This document shows positions 35,311 to 43,325 of a stretch of 64,000 bases of DNA, piece after piece. The stretch covers positions 31,531 to 95,530 of the forward strand of contig NZ_KB892472.1 in the NCBI RefSeq assembly GCF_000373805.1, given 5' to 3'. How positions within the stretch are numbered: the first letter of the stretch is position 1; each line of letters opens with the position of its first letter. The stretch is from Corynebacterium pilosum DSM 20521 = CIP 103422. GTDB taxonomy: Bacteria; Actinomycetota; Actinomycetes; Mycobacteriales; Mycobacteriaceae. The notes under the pieces were generated by a model. The model searched no databases, was not told the origin of the DNA, and saw nothing but the letters and a program-made list of their open reading frames with translations. A program made the position numbers and the translations under genes.

Positions 35311-35670
35311 GTGCCGCCAAAGATCACCGATTCTCGCCCCTCTCCCGAGGAAATCCACGAGCTCGAGCAGGAAACTGCGCTCGGGGCCCGGCGTATCGTG
35401 GCAACCTACGCCGAAGATCTTTTCGACGGCGTCACCCTGATGAGCATGCTGGGCGTCGAACCGCAGGGCTTGGTGTACCAGAAGTTCGCGGAAGAACTCG
35501 CACCTGAAGACGCCGCCGAGACCGCAAGCGCGAAGAAGGCCACCAAGAAGGCGACGAAGAAAAAGGCCACCAAGAAAAAGAAGGCAACAAAGAAGAAGGC
35601 CACCGAGAAAAAGGCGACCAAAAAGAAGGCCACTAAGAAGAAGACTACGAAGAAGGCGACCAAGCAGTAG
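35311..35670 (+). CDS. Small protein with lysine-rich, histone H1-like tail
   Basis: The protein has 119 residues from GTG 35311, which has AGGAGG 6 nt upstream; ATG 35305 touches that RBS and is unlikely. The N-terminal 65 residues are acidic and helical (SPEEIHELEQETALGARRIV). From about residue 70 the protein is an array of K-K-A-T-K units running to the stop. Such tails resemble bacterial H1-like DNA-binding proteins, so nucleic-acid binding is plausible but unproven. otsA begins 3 nt after the stop, and its RBS is inside the lysine repeats, so expression is coupled. Confidence 0.7.
   Translation: MPPKITDSRPSPEEIHELEQETALGARRIVATYAEDLFDGVTLMSMLGVEPQGLVYQKFAEELAPEDAAETASAKKATKKATKKKATKKKKATKKKATEKKATKKKATKKKTTKKATKQ
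35530..35667 (+). repeat. Lysine-codon repeat tract
   Basis: The tract consists of imperfect 9-12-bp units of the type AAG-AAG-GCC-ACC-AAG encoding K-K-A-T-K. Synonymous differences between units show it is not a recent homopolymer expansion. Confidence 0.7.
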
Positions 35671-35673
35671 ACC

Positions 35674-36990
35674 ATGGTCGGCGACAACACCTTCGTGGTG
35701 GTGGCCAACCGGCTGCCGGTGGATCGGGTGCAGGGCCAGTGGGTGCCCTCGCCCGGCGGGCTCGTCGCGGCCCTCGAGCCTGTCTTGCAGGCCCAGCAGG
35801 GGTGTTGGGTGGGCTGGCCGGGTGAGCCGGACGCGGTGATGGAGCCCTTCGAGCACGCCGGGGTACGCCTGCATCCGGTGCGCTTATCGACGAGCGACTA
35901 CGCCGAATTCTATGAAGGTTTCTCCAACGCCACGCTGTGGCCACTTTTTCACGATCTCATCGTGCACCCTGTGTTTGAGCTGTCGTGGTGGCAGCGCTAC
36001 CAGCAGGTCAATGAGAAGTTTGCTGTGGAGGCGGCGCGGGTGGCTGCACCGGGGGCGACGGTGTGGGTGCAGGATTATCAGCTGATGCTGGTGCCGGGCC
36101 TGCTGCGCCGGCTGCGCCCCGATGTGACGATCGGGTTTTTCCTGCACATTCCTTTTCCGGCGCCCGATTTGTTCCGCCAGTTGCCGTGGCGCGAGGAGCT
36201 GCTGGCGGGCCTTGCGGGCGCGGATCTGGTGGGGTTTCAGCGCGATCGTGATGAGGCGAACTTCAAGGCGCTCGGGGGCTCGTCGATAAGCACTGGCACG
36301 TTCCCGATTTCGATCGATCCTTCCCACTTTGGTCCGGTGAGCGGGGATCGCGTATGGACGATTCGTCGGGCGCTGGGCGATCCGCACACGATGATGCTGG
36401 GCGTGGATCGCCTCGATTACACGAAGGGGATTCTGCAGCGGCTGCTGGCGGTGGAGGAACTGCTGGAATCCGGTGAGCTGGAGGATGTGAGTGTGGTGCA
36501 GATCGCCACGCCGTCGCGGGAGCGGATCGACCATTACCGGCAGACGCGCGCCGCGGTTGAGCAGGCGGTGGGGCGCATCAATGGCCGGTTCGGGAAGATC
36601 GGCACGCCGGTGGTGCACTACTACCATCGACCCGTGGCGAAGGCGCAGCTGCGTGAATACTATGCGGCCGCGGATGTGATGCTGGTGACCCCGTTTAAAG
36701 ACGGCATGAACTTGGTGGCCAAAGAGTATGTGGCCTGCCACCCCGATGGGGATGGTGCGCTGGTCTTATCCGAGTTTGCCGGGGCGGCCAGTGAGCTGTC
36801 GGCGGCGCACCTGTGCAACCCTTTCGATGGTGAGTCGATTAAAGACGCGATCCGTTCGGCGGTGGCCGGTCGGGGTACGGCGGCGGGGCGCGATGCGATG
36901 CGCGAGATGAACGCGCAGGTCAACGAGCACACAGTGGCAGTATGGGCGGAGTCCTTCCTGCACCAGTTGGAGGCGGGCGATGGCGCGTAA
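35674..36990 (+). CDS. otsA: Trehalose-6-phosphate synthase OtsA, shorter than usual
   Basis: The protein has 438 residues, whereas I recall about 485 for C. glutamicum OtsA. GT20 features are present: [61 protein letters not shown] and [15 protein letters not shown]. The enzyme joins UDP-glucose (or a related donor) to glucose-6-phosphate. Between [16 protein letters not shown] and TGTFPISID about 45 residues present in relatives are missing; the join is encoded by a copy of the 12-mer (36280-36291, residues SSIS). Catalytic residues remain. A second 12-mer copy lies at 35882. It is followed by an overlapping lipoprotein gene, then otsB. Confidence 0.93.
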   Translation: MVGDNTFVVVANRLPVDRVQGQWVPSPGGLVAALEPVLQAQQGCWVGWPGEPDAVMEPFEHAGVRLHPVRLSTSDYAEFYEGFSNATLWPLFHDLIVHPVFELSWWQRYQQVNEKFAVEAARVAAPGATVWVQDYQLMLVPGLLRRLRPDVTIGFFLHIPFPAPDLFRQLPWREELLAGLAGADLVGFQRDRDEANFKALGGSSISTGTFPISIDPSHFGPVSGDRVWTIRRALGDPHTMMLGVDRLDYTKGILQRLLAVEELLESGELEDVSVVQIATPSRERIDHYRQTRAAVEQAVGRINGRFGKIGTPVVHYYHRPVAKAQLREYYAAADVMLVTPFKDGMNLVAKEYVACHPDGDGALVLSEFAGAASELSAAHLCNPFDGESIKDAIRSAVAGRGTAAGRDAMREMNAQVNEHTVAVWAESFLHQLEAGDGA

Positions 36991-37465
36991 CTGGATCAGG
37001 GTGGGGCTCGGCGTGCTGCTCAGCGCGAGTATGGCCGCCGGCCTGGGTGGCTGCGCGATCAGCGACCGCATGAATGGCCAGATCTACCAGGTGGTCAGCG
37101 TGTACCTAGAGCCGGAGTCGCCGGATGAGCTGCCAGCCAGCGCCGCGGGTGCCGCGCGCCTGGTTATGGGTGAGTCCACGATGACCGGGTCGACGGGGTG
37201 TGCCCCGCTGCAGGCCGCTGTGGTGTTCAGTGCGCAAGGCCAGCCGGCGGCGCGCGACGTCGCGGAGACGATGCGGATTTCCAATATCGAATTTCGCGAC
37301 CCGGAAGATTGCGACGGCGGGCCCCGCTTCGTCCACGACTCCCTAGCGCAGATCCTGACTGCGGACACCGATTACAGCATCGATCAGCTCAGCGACACGG
37401 AGCTGATCCTGACGAAGCAGACCGGCGAGATCAACCAGCCGTCCCTGCGACTGATGGCCCAATGA
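36980..37465 (+). CDS. Small secreted lipoprotein between otsA and otsB
   Basis: The protein has 161 residues. The lipoprotein signal has a basic start MARNWIRVG, a hydrophobic core and lipobox GLGGC at about residue 25. The mature part has two further Cys residues (TGCAPLQ and DCDGGPR) that could form a disulfide, and no recognised family. It overlaps otsA by 11 nt and otsB by 4 nt (ATGA), so it is translated with both. A surface lipoprotein inserted between two cytosolic trehalose enzymes is unexplained; its function is unknown. Confidence 0.72.
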   Translation: MARNWIRVGLGVLLSASMAAGLGGCAISDRMNGQIYQVVSVYLEPESPDELPASAAGAARLVMGESTMTGSTGCAPLQAAVVFSAQGQPAARDVAETMRISNIEFRDPEDCDGGPRFVHDSLAQILTADTDYSIDQLSDTELILTKQTGEINQPSLRLMAQ

Positions 37466-38199
37466 TCACCGACCTAGCCCGCGCTGCGTCCCTGCTGGTG
37501 GTGACCGACTTCGACGGCACCCTCGCCCCGCTGGACCCTGACCCACAGGCTGTCATCGCCCACCCAGACGCGCTTACCGCGCTGCGCACCTTGGCCGCCC
37601 TGCCGGGCACCGAGGTCGTCGTTTTATCTGGCCGGCACTTGGACGGGCTGCGCGCGGTGTGCCCCCTGCGGGACCCGGTCGTGCTCGTCGGCTCCCACGG
37701 TGCCGAACCTTCCGACGGGGCGGTCGTGCTTGACGACGAATCCCTAGCCTACCTCAACCATATCGAAGCGGAACTGGAGGCCATCGCGGCCGCCGTGCCC
37801 CTGGCCTATGTTGAGGTCAAGCCCTATCAGCGGGTGCTGCACGTGGCGGCGTTGGCGCAGCAGGACCCGGCGCGTGCCGACGAGCTGCTCGCCCGCGCCC
37901 ACAAGCTGGATACGGGTGGACGGCCGGTGACCCCGGGCAGCAATATTGTGGAATTTTCGGCGGTGGATGTCACGAAAGGTGACTGGGTGGCCCGGCGCAA
38001 AGTCGGGGTCGACGCCACCGTTTTTGTGGGCGACGATGTCACCGACGAATCCGTCTTCCCAGTTCTCGGGAGCCGGGACCTTGGGGTGAAAGTCGGCGGC
38101 GGGCCCACCGGGGCGGATCATACGGTGGCCGATGTGGAGGCGGTGGCCGCGCTTTTTGTCAGTCTTGCCGCGGCGCGCCAACAGTTCTTCCGGGACTAA
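37462..38199 (+). CDS. otsB: Trehalose-6-phosphate phosphatase
   Basis: The protein has 245 residues. The HAD phosphatase motifs are VVTDFDGTLAPL (motif I, nucleophile Asp), VVVLSGRHLDGL (motif II), and VTKGDWVARRK with FVGDDVTDESVF (motifs III/IV). It dephosphorylates trehalose-6-phosphate, completing the OtsAB route; trehalose is also the carrier of corynomycolates. ATG 37462 overlaps the preceding stop (ATGA). Its 3' end overlaps the convergent LacI-type gene by 41 nt. Confidence 0.94.
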   Translation: MITDLARAASLLVVTDFDGTLAPLDPDPQAVIAHPDALTALRTLAALPGTEVVVLSGRHLDGLRAVCPLRDPVVLVGSHGAEPSDGAVVLDDESLAYLNHIEAELEAIAAAVPLAYVEVKPYQRVLHVAALAQQDPARADELLARAHKLDTGGRPVTPGSNIVEFSAVDVTKGDWVARRKVGVDATVFVGDDVTDESVFPVLGSRDLGVKVGGGPTGADHTVADVEAVAALFVSLAAARQQFFRD

Positions 38200-39256
38200 A
38201 GGTGGTCGGGATGACCACGTGCGGCACTGGACCTTGACTGGTGCGGTCGGCCACGCGATCGTCGATAAGCGACTCTAAGATCTTGCCCACCGTCGAACCC
38301 TTCTTCCGGTTCGGTTGGTTCACCGTGGTCAGTCCGCGGATATGGGCGAGGTCGACGCCGTCGAAACCCGTAACGCTGAGGTCCTCCGGCACCCGCAGGC
38401 CGCGGGCCGTGCAATAGTCGAGCACGCCGAACGCCATCGAATCCGTCGTGCACAACACCGCAGTGAGATCGGGGTGGGCCTCCAGCAACTCGCGGGCAGC
38501 CTCGACTGCCGCATCGTGATCGTTGAAGTGGCGCACCACCACCGGCACCTCCTCCACCCCGGCGGCCGCGAACGTGTCTAAAGCCCCGCGCACGCGCTCG
38601 CGCTGCACGTGCAACTCGGCCTGGTCCAACTGGCCGCGATCTAGGTGGCCATTGAATTCGGCGCGGTGCATCCGCTTCGTCAACACCCCGATCCGACGAT
38701 GGCCCGCGTCCAACAAGGATTGGGCGGCAGGCTGGATCGCCGCATAATCGTCGATGCCCACAAACGGCAGGTCGTCGACATCATAAGGCTGGTCGACGAC
38801 CACGATGGGCAGTCCGCGGCCCCGCGCCGCCTCCAGGTGCGGATCCCCCGCCGCCACCGAATAGACCACAAACCCATCCACCACGGCGTTTGTGATCAGT
38901 TGGGTGGAATCGTCGGCAAGCGGGCCGACGGGCACCAGCGTCATCGTATTGCGCACACCATAGCCCGAGGCGGCCAGGCCCGCGAGGAAATCGATCGACG
39001 CCAAATCCTCGAACGCGAACGACAGCTGCTCCGTCAGCAACACCCCGAAGGAACCCACCCGGCGCGTCCGCAAGGAGCGCGCCATCGGATCGGGTCCGGA
39101 ATAGCCACGCGCCTTCGCCGCTGCCAAAATACGCTCCCGCAACTCCGGGGAGAGCTGGTCCGGGTGGTTATATGCATTCGACACGGTGGTGCGTGACACG
39201 CCAAGATCGGCAGCAATCGACGCGAGCGTACCGCGCTTAACAGGCCGTGGTGACAT
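38159..39256 (-). CDS. LacI-family transcriptional regulator
   Basis: The protein has 365 residues. The helix-turn-helix is GTLASIAADLGVSRTTVSNA followed by YNHPDQLSPELRERIL (hinge region). A periplasmic-binding-like effector domain fills the rest, ending FDGVDLAHIRGLTTVNQP. It probably senses a sugar or sugar phosphate; its convergent position next to otsB makes trehalose metabolism a candidate, but the divergent metal-transport gene could also be a target. TAGATT lies 6 nt before ATG. A 12-mer copy lies at 38259. Confidence 0.9.
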   Translation of the reverse strand: MSPRPVKRGTLASIAADLGVSRTTVSNAYNHPDQLSPELRERILAAAKARGYSGPDPMARSLRTRRVGSFGVLLTEQLSFAFEDLASIDFLAGLAASGYGVRNTMTLVPVGPLADDSTQLITNAVVDGFVVYSVAAGDPHLEAARGRGLPIVVVDQPYDVDDLPFVGIDDYAAIQPAAQSLLDAGHRRIGVLTKRMHRAEFNGHLDRGQLDQAELHVQRERVRGALDTFAAAGVEEVPVVVRHFNDHDAAVEAARELLEAHPDLTAVLCTTDSMAFGVLDYCTARGLRVPEDLSVTGFDGVDLAHIRGLTTVNQPNRKKGSTVGKILESLIDDRVADRTSQGPVPHVVIPTTFSPGRTVGAPRQD

Positions 39257-39328
39257 GGCTTTAATCTAGCACCCGCCACAATCCCCGGCGAAAGGGTCAG
39301 CTACCTGCGTTTTCAACACGTTTTCATC

Positions 39329-39345
39329 TTGACAACGTTTTTCAA
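39329..39345. promoter_or_regulatory. Operator-like imperfect palindrome between the LacI gene and the metal-transport operon
   Basis: TTGACAACGTTTTTCAA is a near-palindrome (TTGAnAA / TT-TTCAA) 20 nt before the start of the metal-binding lipoprotein. A related sequence, TTTCAACACGTTTTCA, lies at 39311-39326. The odd-length symmetry is compatible with a Zur-type box, the central ACGT with a LacI-type operator; the sequence alone does not decide. Confidence 0.4.
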
Positions 39346-39365
39346 CAGTGTTTTTATTGGTGACT

Positions 39366-40385
39366 ATGAAACTGACCCGAACCATCTTCGCCACACTTGC
39401 CGCCGGCGCCCTCGCGCTCGCCGGATGCTCCTCCGACAGCGCCGACACGTCCCCCGACACTTCCGCTAACGCCTCCCCGGAGGCAAGCGGCGAAGGCTTG
39501 AACATCGTCGCATCCACCAGCATCTGGGGCGATATCGCATCCGCCGTCGTCACCGACCAAGACGCCACCATCACCCCCATCATTAGCGGCAACACCGTCG
39601 ACCCCCACCACTTCGAACCCGCAGCCGCCGATCTCGCCAAGGCTGCCGAAGCCGACATCGTCGTCGTTGGCGGTGGCGGGTACGACGCCTGGCTCTACGA
39701 GGTCGTCGACGAAGAAAAGATCGTCCACGCGCTGCCGCTCATCGAGCACAGCCACGACCATGACCACGAGCATGATCATGACCACGCGCACAGCGAAGAG
39801 CATGCACACGACGAGGAACATGCACACTACCACGACGCTCACGCCGACCACGAGGGCCATGACCACGGCCCCATCGAGATGATCGACGGCAACGAACACA
39901 TCTGGTACGACACCGACGCCGTCGAATATGTCGCCGAGGAAATCGAGGCCGCCGCCAAGGCCATCGACCCCGACATCGAAGCCGATGCGCAGCCCGTCCT
40001 CGACCGCATGGCCGCCATGGACGAGATGATTAAAGAACTCCCGGCAGCGCAGGTCACCCAGTCCGAATCCGTCGCCGACTACATCATCCACGACTCCGCG
40101 CTAACCGATGTCACCCCGGAGAGCTACCGCAAGGCCATCTTGAGCCACACCGAGCCGGCCGCAGCCGACCTGGCCGAGTTCTTGGAGACGCTCAATTCGG
40201 AGCCAGTCGACATGCTGATTTTCAACCCTCAAACCGCCACCGATACCGCCACCCGCATCCGTGACGCTGCGGAGGAGAACGACATCGCGATCGTCGAGAT
40301 CGCGGAGACGCCGGAGGAAGGCACCAACTTCCTCGACTACTTCGAAGACCGCGTCAACGCGCTGTCGGAAGCCGCGAAGGCGTAG
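39366..40385 (+). CDS. Zinc/manganese ABC transporter substrate-binding lipoprotein
   Basis: The protein has 339 residues from ATG 39366. The lipobox is LALAGC (Cys21). A ZnuA/TroA-type fold follows: IVASTSIWGDIASAVVTDQD and TVDPHHFEPAAADLAKA, with metal-ligand His. A histidine-rich loop with about 20 His alternating with Asp/Glu (residues 127-168) then precedes EHIWYDTD and the second lobe. Such loops in ZnuA collect Zn2+. It captures metal outside the cell for the ATPase and permease that follow. The preceding palindrome may be the regulatory site. Confidence 0.9.
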   Translation: MKLTRTIFATLAAGALALAGCSSDSADTSPDTSANASPEASGEGLNIVASTSIWGDIASAVVTDQDATITPIISGNTVDPHHFEPAAADLAKAAEADIVVVGGGGYDAWLYEVVDEEKIVHALPLIEHSHDHDHEHDHDHAHSEEHAHDEEHAHYHDAHADHEGHDHGPIEMIDGNEHIWYDTDAVEYVAEEIEAAAKAIDPDIEADAQPVLDRMAAMDEMIKELPAAQVTQSESVADYIIHDSALTDVTPESYRKAILSHTEPAAADLAEFLETLNSEPVDMLIFNPQTATDTATRIRDAAEENDIAIVEIAETPEEGTNFLDYFEDRVNALSEAAKA

Positions 40386-40470
40386 CATATCGGCAGAGCG
40401 TCCGGCGATCCCATCTCTCGTGCCTCCAGGGTGTCCTGGGGGCTTTCCGCCGTTAATCTGGAAGGTTTTT

Positions 40471-41172
40471 ATGCTGGTGCAGTTTCATCAGGCCGCGGTG
40501 GACCCGCTGTGGTCGGACCTGAATTTGACGGTCGAGTCGGGCGAGTTCATCGCGGTGCTGGGCCCGAACGGTGTGGGTAAGTCCACGCTGCTGGGCACCA
40601 TCATGGGCACCCGCGATATCACGGCCGGCCGCGTGGAGGTCAACGGGCGGTTCGGTTATATCCCGCAGCAGCGCATGTTTCCGGAAGATTTGCCGATGCG
40701 GGTCCGCGACTTAGTCTCCTTGTCGCTGGCCCATGGTGTGGTGCGTCGTCGGACTGCGTCGCGGGCGCGTGTCGACGAATTACTGGCCCACGTGGGTGCT
40801 ACTGGCATTGCGGACCGGTCGGTGGGAAGGCTGTCGGGCGGGCAGCAACAGTTGGTGCGCCAGGCCCAGGCGTTGGCGAACGATCCGGACATTTTGCTTG
40901 CCGACGAGCCCCTGCTCAGTTTGGATGTGGCAAAGCAACAGGAGGTCGTCGATAAGCTCGATGCTCGTCGCCGTGAACGCGGGACCGCGGTGCTTTTTGT
41001 TACCCACGGGATTAATCCGATTCTGCGAGTGACCGACCGGGTCGTGTATCTGGCGCCGCATGGGCACACGATCGGGACCGTGGCCGAGGTGATGCGCTCC
41101 GAGGTGCTCAGCGAACTGTATAACACGCGGGTAGATGTGGTGGAGATCGACGGCCGAATGGTGGTGTTATAA
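40471..41172 (+). CDS. Metal ABC transporter ATP-binding protein (ZnuC-like)
   Basis: The protein has 233 residues. Walker A VLGPNGVGKSTLL is at about residue 30, signature LSGGQQQLVRQAQAL near 125, Walker B ILLADEPLLSLD and switch FVTHGI. Other metal ATPases have an HD or HN pair after FVTH; here it is HGI. ATG 40471 has GGAAGG at RBS distance. The permease ATG follows the TAA with no gap. A 12-mer copy lies at 40946. Confidence 0.92.
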   Translation: MLVQFHQAAVDPLWSDLNLTVESGEFIAVLGPNGVGKSTLLGTIMGTRDITAGRVEVNGRFGYIPQQRMFPEDLPMRVRDLVSLSLAHGVVRRRTASRARVDELLAHVGATGIADRSVGRLSGGQQQLVRQAQALANDPDILLADEPLLSLDVAKQQEVVDKLDARRRERGTAVLFVTHGINPILRVTDRVVYLAPHGHTIGTVAEVMRSEVLSELYNTRVDVVEIDGRMVVL

Positions 41173-42036
41173 ATGATCGCCGACTTATGGGCTGATACGC
41201 AGTATTTGCTCAGCGTTGATTTTGTGCAGACGTCCCTGGTGGCCTGCGCGTTCCTGGGGCTGCTGTCCGGGGTGATGACCAGCCTGATCGTGTTACGCCA
41301 GATGTCTTTTTCAGTGCACGCGACCAGCGAGCTGGCCCTGATGGGCGCGTCGGCGGCCCTGCTTTTTGGGCTCAACATTGGGCTGGGCGCGGTGGCCGGG
41401 TCGATCGTGGCGGCGATCGTGCTCGCACTGCTGGGCATGCGCGGCCAGCAGGACTCGGCCGTGGGCGTGGTGATGAGCGCAGGCATGGGACTGTCAGTGC
41501 TGTTTCTGCACCTCTACCCGGGCAATTCGGCGACGGCGATGACGCTTCTGATGGGTCAGATCGTGGGCGTGTCGACGGCGTCGCTGTGGCTGCTGATCGC
41601 CACGACCGTCATCGTTGTTCTGGCCGTCGTCGTGTTCTGGCGGCCCATCCTGTTTGCCTCCGCCGACCCCGTCATGGCGCGCGCCGCCGGCGTCCCCGTG
41701 CGCGCCGTGGCCGTGGGTTTCGCCGTCCTGGTCGGATTGGCCTCCGCCCAGTCCGTCCAGGTCGTCGGTGCGCTGCTGGTGATGGCACTGCTGATCACCC
41801 CGGGCGCGGCGGCAGTCCAGATCACCTCGAGCCCGATCCGCGCAGTCATATGGTCGGTCGTGTTCGCGGAACTGTCCGCCGTCGGCGGGTTCATCCTGTC
41901 CCTGGCCCCGGGCGTCCCGGTCAGCGTGTTCGTCGCGGGTATCTCCTTTCTCATCTACCTGGTGTGTCGCGCAATCGGTTGGTGGCGCAAGCGCGGAGCC
42001 ACCCGCGATGAGCTCGCTGCGAACTCACGACACTAA
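41173..42036 (+). CDS. Metal ABC transporter permease (ZnuB-like)
   Basis: The protein has 287 residues, with about eight membrane segments of the ABC-3 family. Typical segments are FLGLLSGVMTSLIVLRQMSF, HATSELALMGASAALLFG and VVGALLVMALLITPGAAA. It forms the zinc or manganese channel with the preceding ATPase. Translation is coupled to that gene (adjacent stop and start). It converges with the HNH gene with an 8-nt gap and no clear terminator. Confidence 0.92.
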   Translation: MIADLWADTQYLLSVDFVQTSLVACAFLGLLSGVMTSLIVLRQMSFSVHATSELALMGASAALLFGLNIGLGAVAGSIVAAIVLALLGMRGQQDSAVGVVMSAGMGLSVLFLHLYPGNSATAMTLLMGQIVGVSTASLWLLIATTVIVVLAVVVFWRPILFASADPVMARAAGVPVRAVAVGFAVLVGLASAQSVQVVGALLVMALLITPGAAAVQITSSPIRAVIWSVVFAELSAVGGFILSLAPGVPVSVFVAGISFLIYLVCRAIGWWRKRGATRDELAANSRH

Positions 42037-42044
42037 ACAGCGCT

Positions 42045-43199
42045 TCACAGGTGAACCGGTAATCCAGCGGCTTCTCGCACAGCTCTGATCGCCCCGCCCC
42101 GCGCCGCCGGGTGCATGTTCAGCTCCGGCTCTCCCCCGTAGGCCGGCACCCAATAATCCAAACCACCGATCTTCTCAATGTGGCCATAGCGGGGTCGGTC
42201 GCGGTCGTCGTCGTTACGCCCATTATCGAAATCGCACAGCATGGTGTAGTTGTCCATCTCGGATTCCCCGCCATCCTTGTACGCCGTGATGTGGTGCATC
42301 TGGCATTCGTCGGCCGGCTTGCCGCAGCCCGGCCAGGCGCACACCGGCGTTTTCAGGCGTTGGCGCAGCCGCTCTTTCAAGGTGGCGAATCGGCGCGGGC
42401 CCAGCTGCTCATTGTTGGGGTCGCGCAGGCGGTACAGTTCCAGATCTTCGCCGGTGATTTCGTCGACAAGCAAAGCAAAACCTGCGTCGGCAAGCTTCGC
42501 GGAGACGAAATCGGCCCCGGTCATCACAGTGCCATTCGTCAGCGCCAGGCGCACCTTATCGGGACCGGCGCCCTCCCAGCTCAGCGCCTCCCCGTTGAGC
42601 GGCACGATGATCGCCGGCGCCAGCTCCGGGCCTGTCCCATCGCCGGAGGTCGCCAGCCGCAGCAGCGCCTCCGCCGGCTCAATGCCGTGCTCGCGCGCGA
42701 ACGATGTCGCCTTGTCCATCGCCGCCTTCACCAGGTGCGCCGGCCCGCGCAGCTTCATATCGCTTAACGACGAATCCGGCACCGCTTTACTACTCAGCTT
42801 CATCTCCGGGTTCTGGGCCGTATCGCCGTTGTACTCAGCGACCAGCTCGCGTGCCCGCTTCCGTAGGGTACGCAGCACGGGCGCGCACGACGCCAACTCC
42901 TGGCGTAGCTCCCACTTCCGATTCTTGTCGCGGAGCTTGCGCACGAAGCTTTCGATCTCATTCATCGTGTTAAACGTGTGCTCCATCGCCGTCAAGATAG
43001 CGCACACGGCGGCCTGTTTGCGGCTCGCGTTGGTGTCGGTGCAGTACACGTCGGCAAGGCGCGCAATGGTTTTCGCCATGGTGGCGTCGAGGCCTTCGTG
43101 GCACAGGTCGATCACGCTCATGCCGGCGGCATCACTGAGCACGTCCAGCGGCGAGCGCCAACCTGTGGCGAAGGCTTTCAGGGCTTCTTTTTCGTTCAT
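42045..43199 (-). CDS. HNH endonuclease signature protein
   Basis: The protein has 384 residues. A helical N-terminal region of about 280 residues, with KNRKWELRQELASC, precedes an HNH domain near residue 300. There CAWPGCGKPADECQMHHI and NYTMLCDFDNGRNDD give the paired Cys and the H-H...N pattern. Multi-copy proteins of this kind (DUF222/13E12-like with HNH) are common in Actinobacteria and may move with mobile DNA; the biological role is unknown. No RNA gene or methylase accompanies it. Two 12-mer copies (42460, 42762) lie inside it in opposite orientations. Confidence 0.83.
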   Translation of the reverse strand: MNEKEALKAFATGWRSPLDVLSDAAGMSVIDLCHEGLDATMAKTIARLADVYCTDTNASRKQAAVCAILTAMEHTFNTMNEIESFVRKLRDKNRKWELRQELASCAPVLRTLRKRARELVAEYNGDTAQNPEMKLSSKAVPDSSLSDMKLRGPAHLVKAAMDKATSFAREHGIEPAEALLRLATSGDGTGPELAPAIIVPLNGEALSWEGAGPDKVRLALTNGTVMTGADFVSAKLADAGFALLVDEITGEDLELYRLRDPNNEQLGPRRFATLKERLRQRLKTPVCAWPGCGKPADECQMHHITAYKDGGESEMDNYTMLCDFDNGRNDDDRDRPRYGHIEKIGGLDYWVPAYGGEPELNMHPAARGGAIRAVREAAGLPVHL

Positions 43200-43245
43200 G
43201 ACCCTGACGCTAAAACATTATTCGCGGCCGCGTTTTCGGGCAGAA

Positions 43246-43282
43246 AAAATCTGTGGATAACTCTGAGTTATCCACAGATTTT
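43246..43282 (-). terminator. Terminator palindrome carrying two DnaA boxes
   Basis: AAAATCTGTGGATAACT (43246-43262) and AGTTATCCACAGATTTT (43266-43282) form a perfect 17-bp inverted repeat with a 3-nt loop. On the minus strand TTTTTT follows, so it can terminate the cysS-rlmB transcript. Each arm contains TTATCCACA, the perfect DnaA-box consensus, in head-to-head orientation (43252-43260 and 43268-43276). Confidence 0.85.
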
Positions 43283-43325
43283 GGGGTTTCCACGGTCAGC
43301 ACCTCATGAGCCGGCCCGGCGCGGG

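Noticed and set aside
39751..39871. Repetitive GACCACGA-like tract resembling a short repeat array
   Set aside because: It is the His/Asp codon run of the metal-binding loop, with no spacer-repeat structure; not a CRISPR.
42045..43199. HNH protein as part of a restriction or group I/II intron system
   Set aside because: No methyltransferase, reverse transcriptase or intron-like RNA is adjacent; such HNH proteins are common stand-alone genes in Actinobacteria.
43246..43282. Replication origin suggested by two DnaA boxes
   Set aside because: There is no dnaA, dnaN, AT-rich unwinding region or box cluster nearby; two boxes within a terminator hairpin are not enough for oriC.
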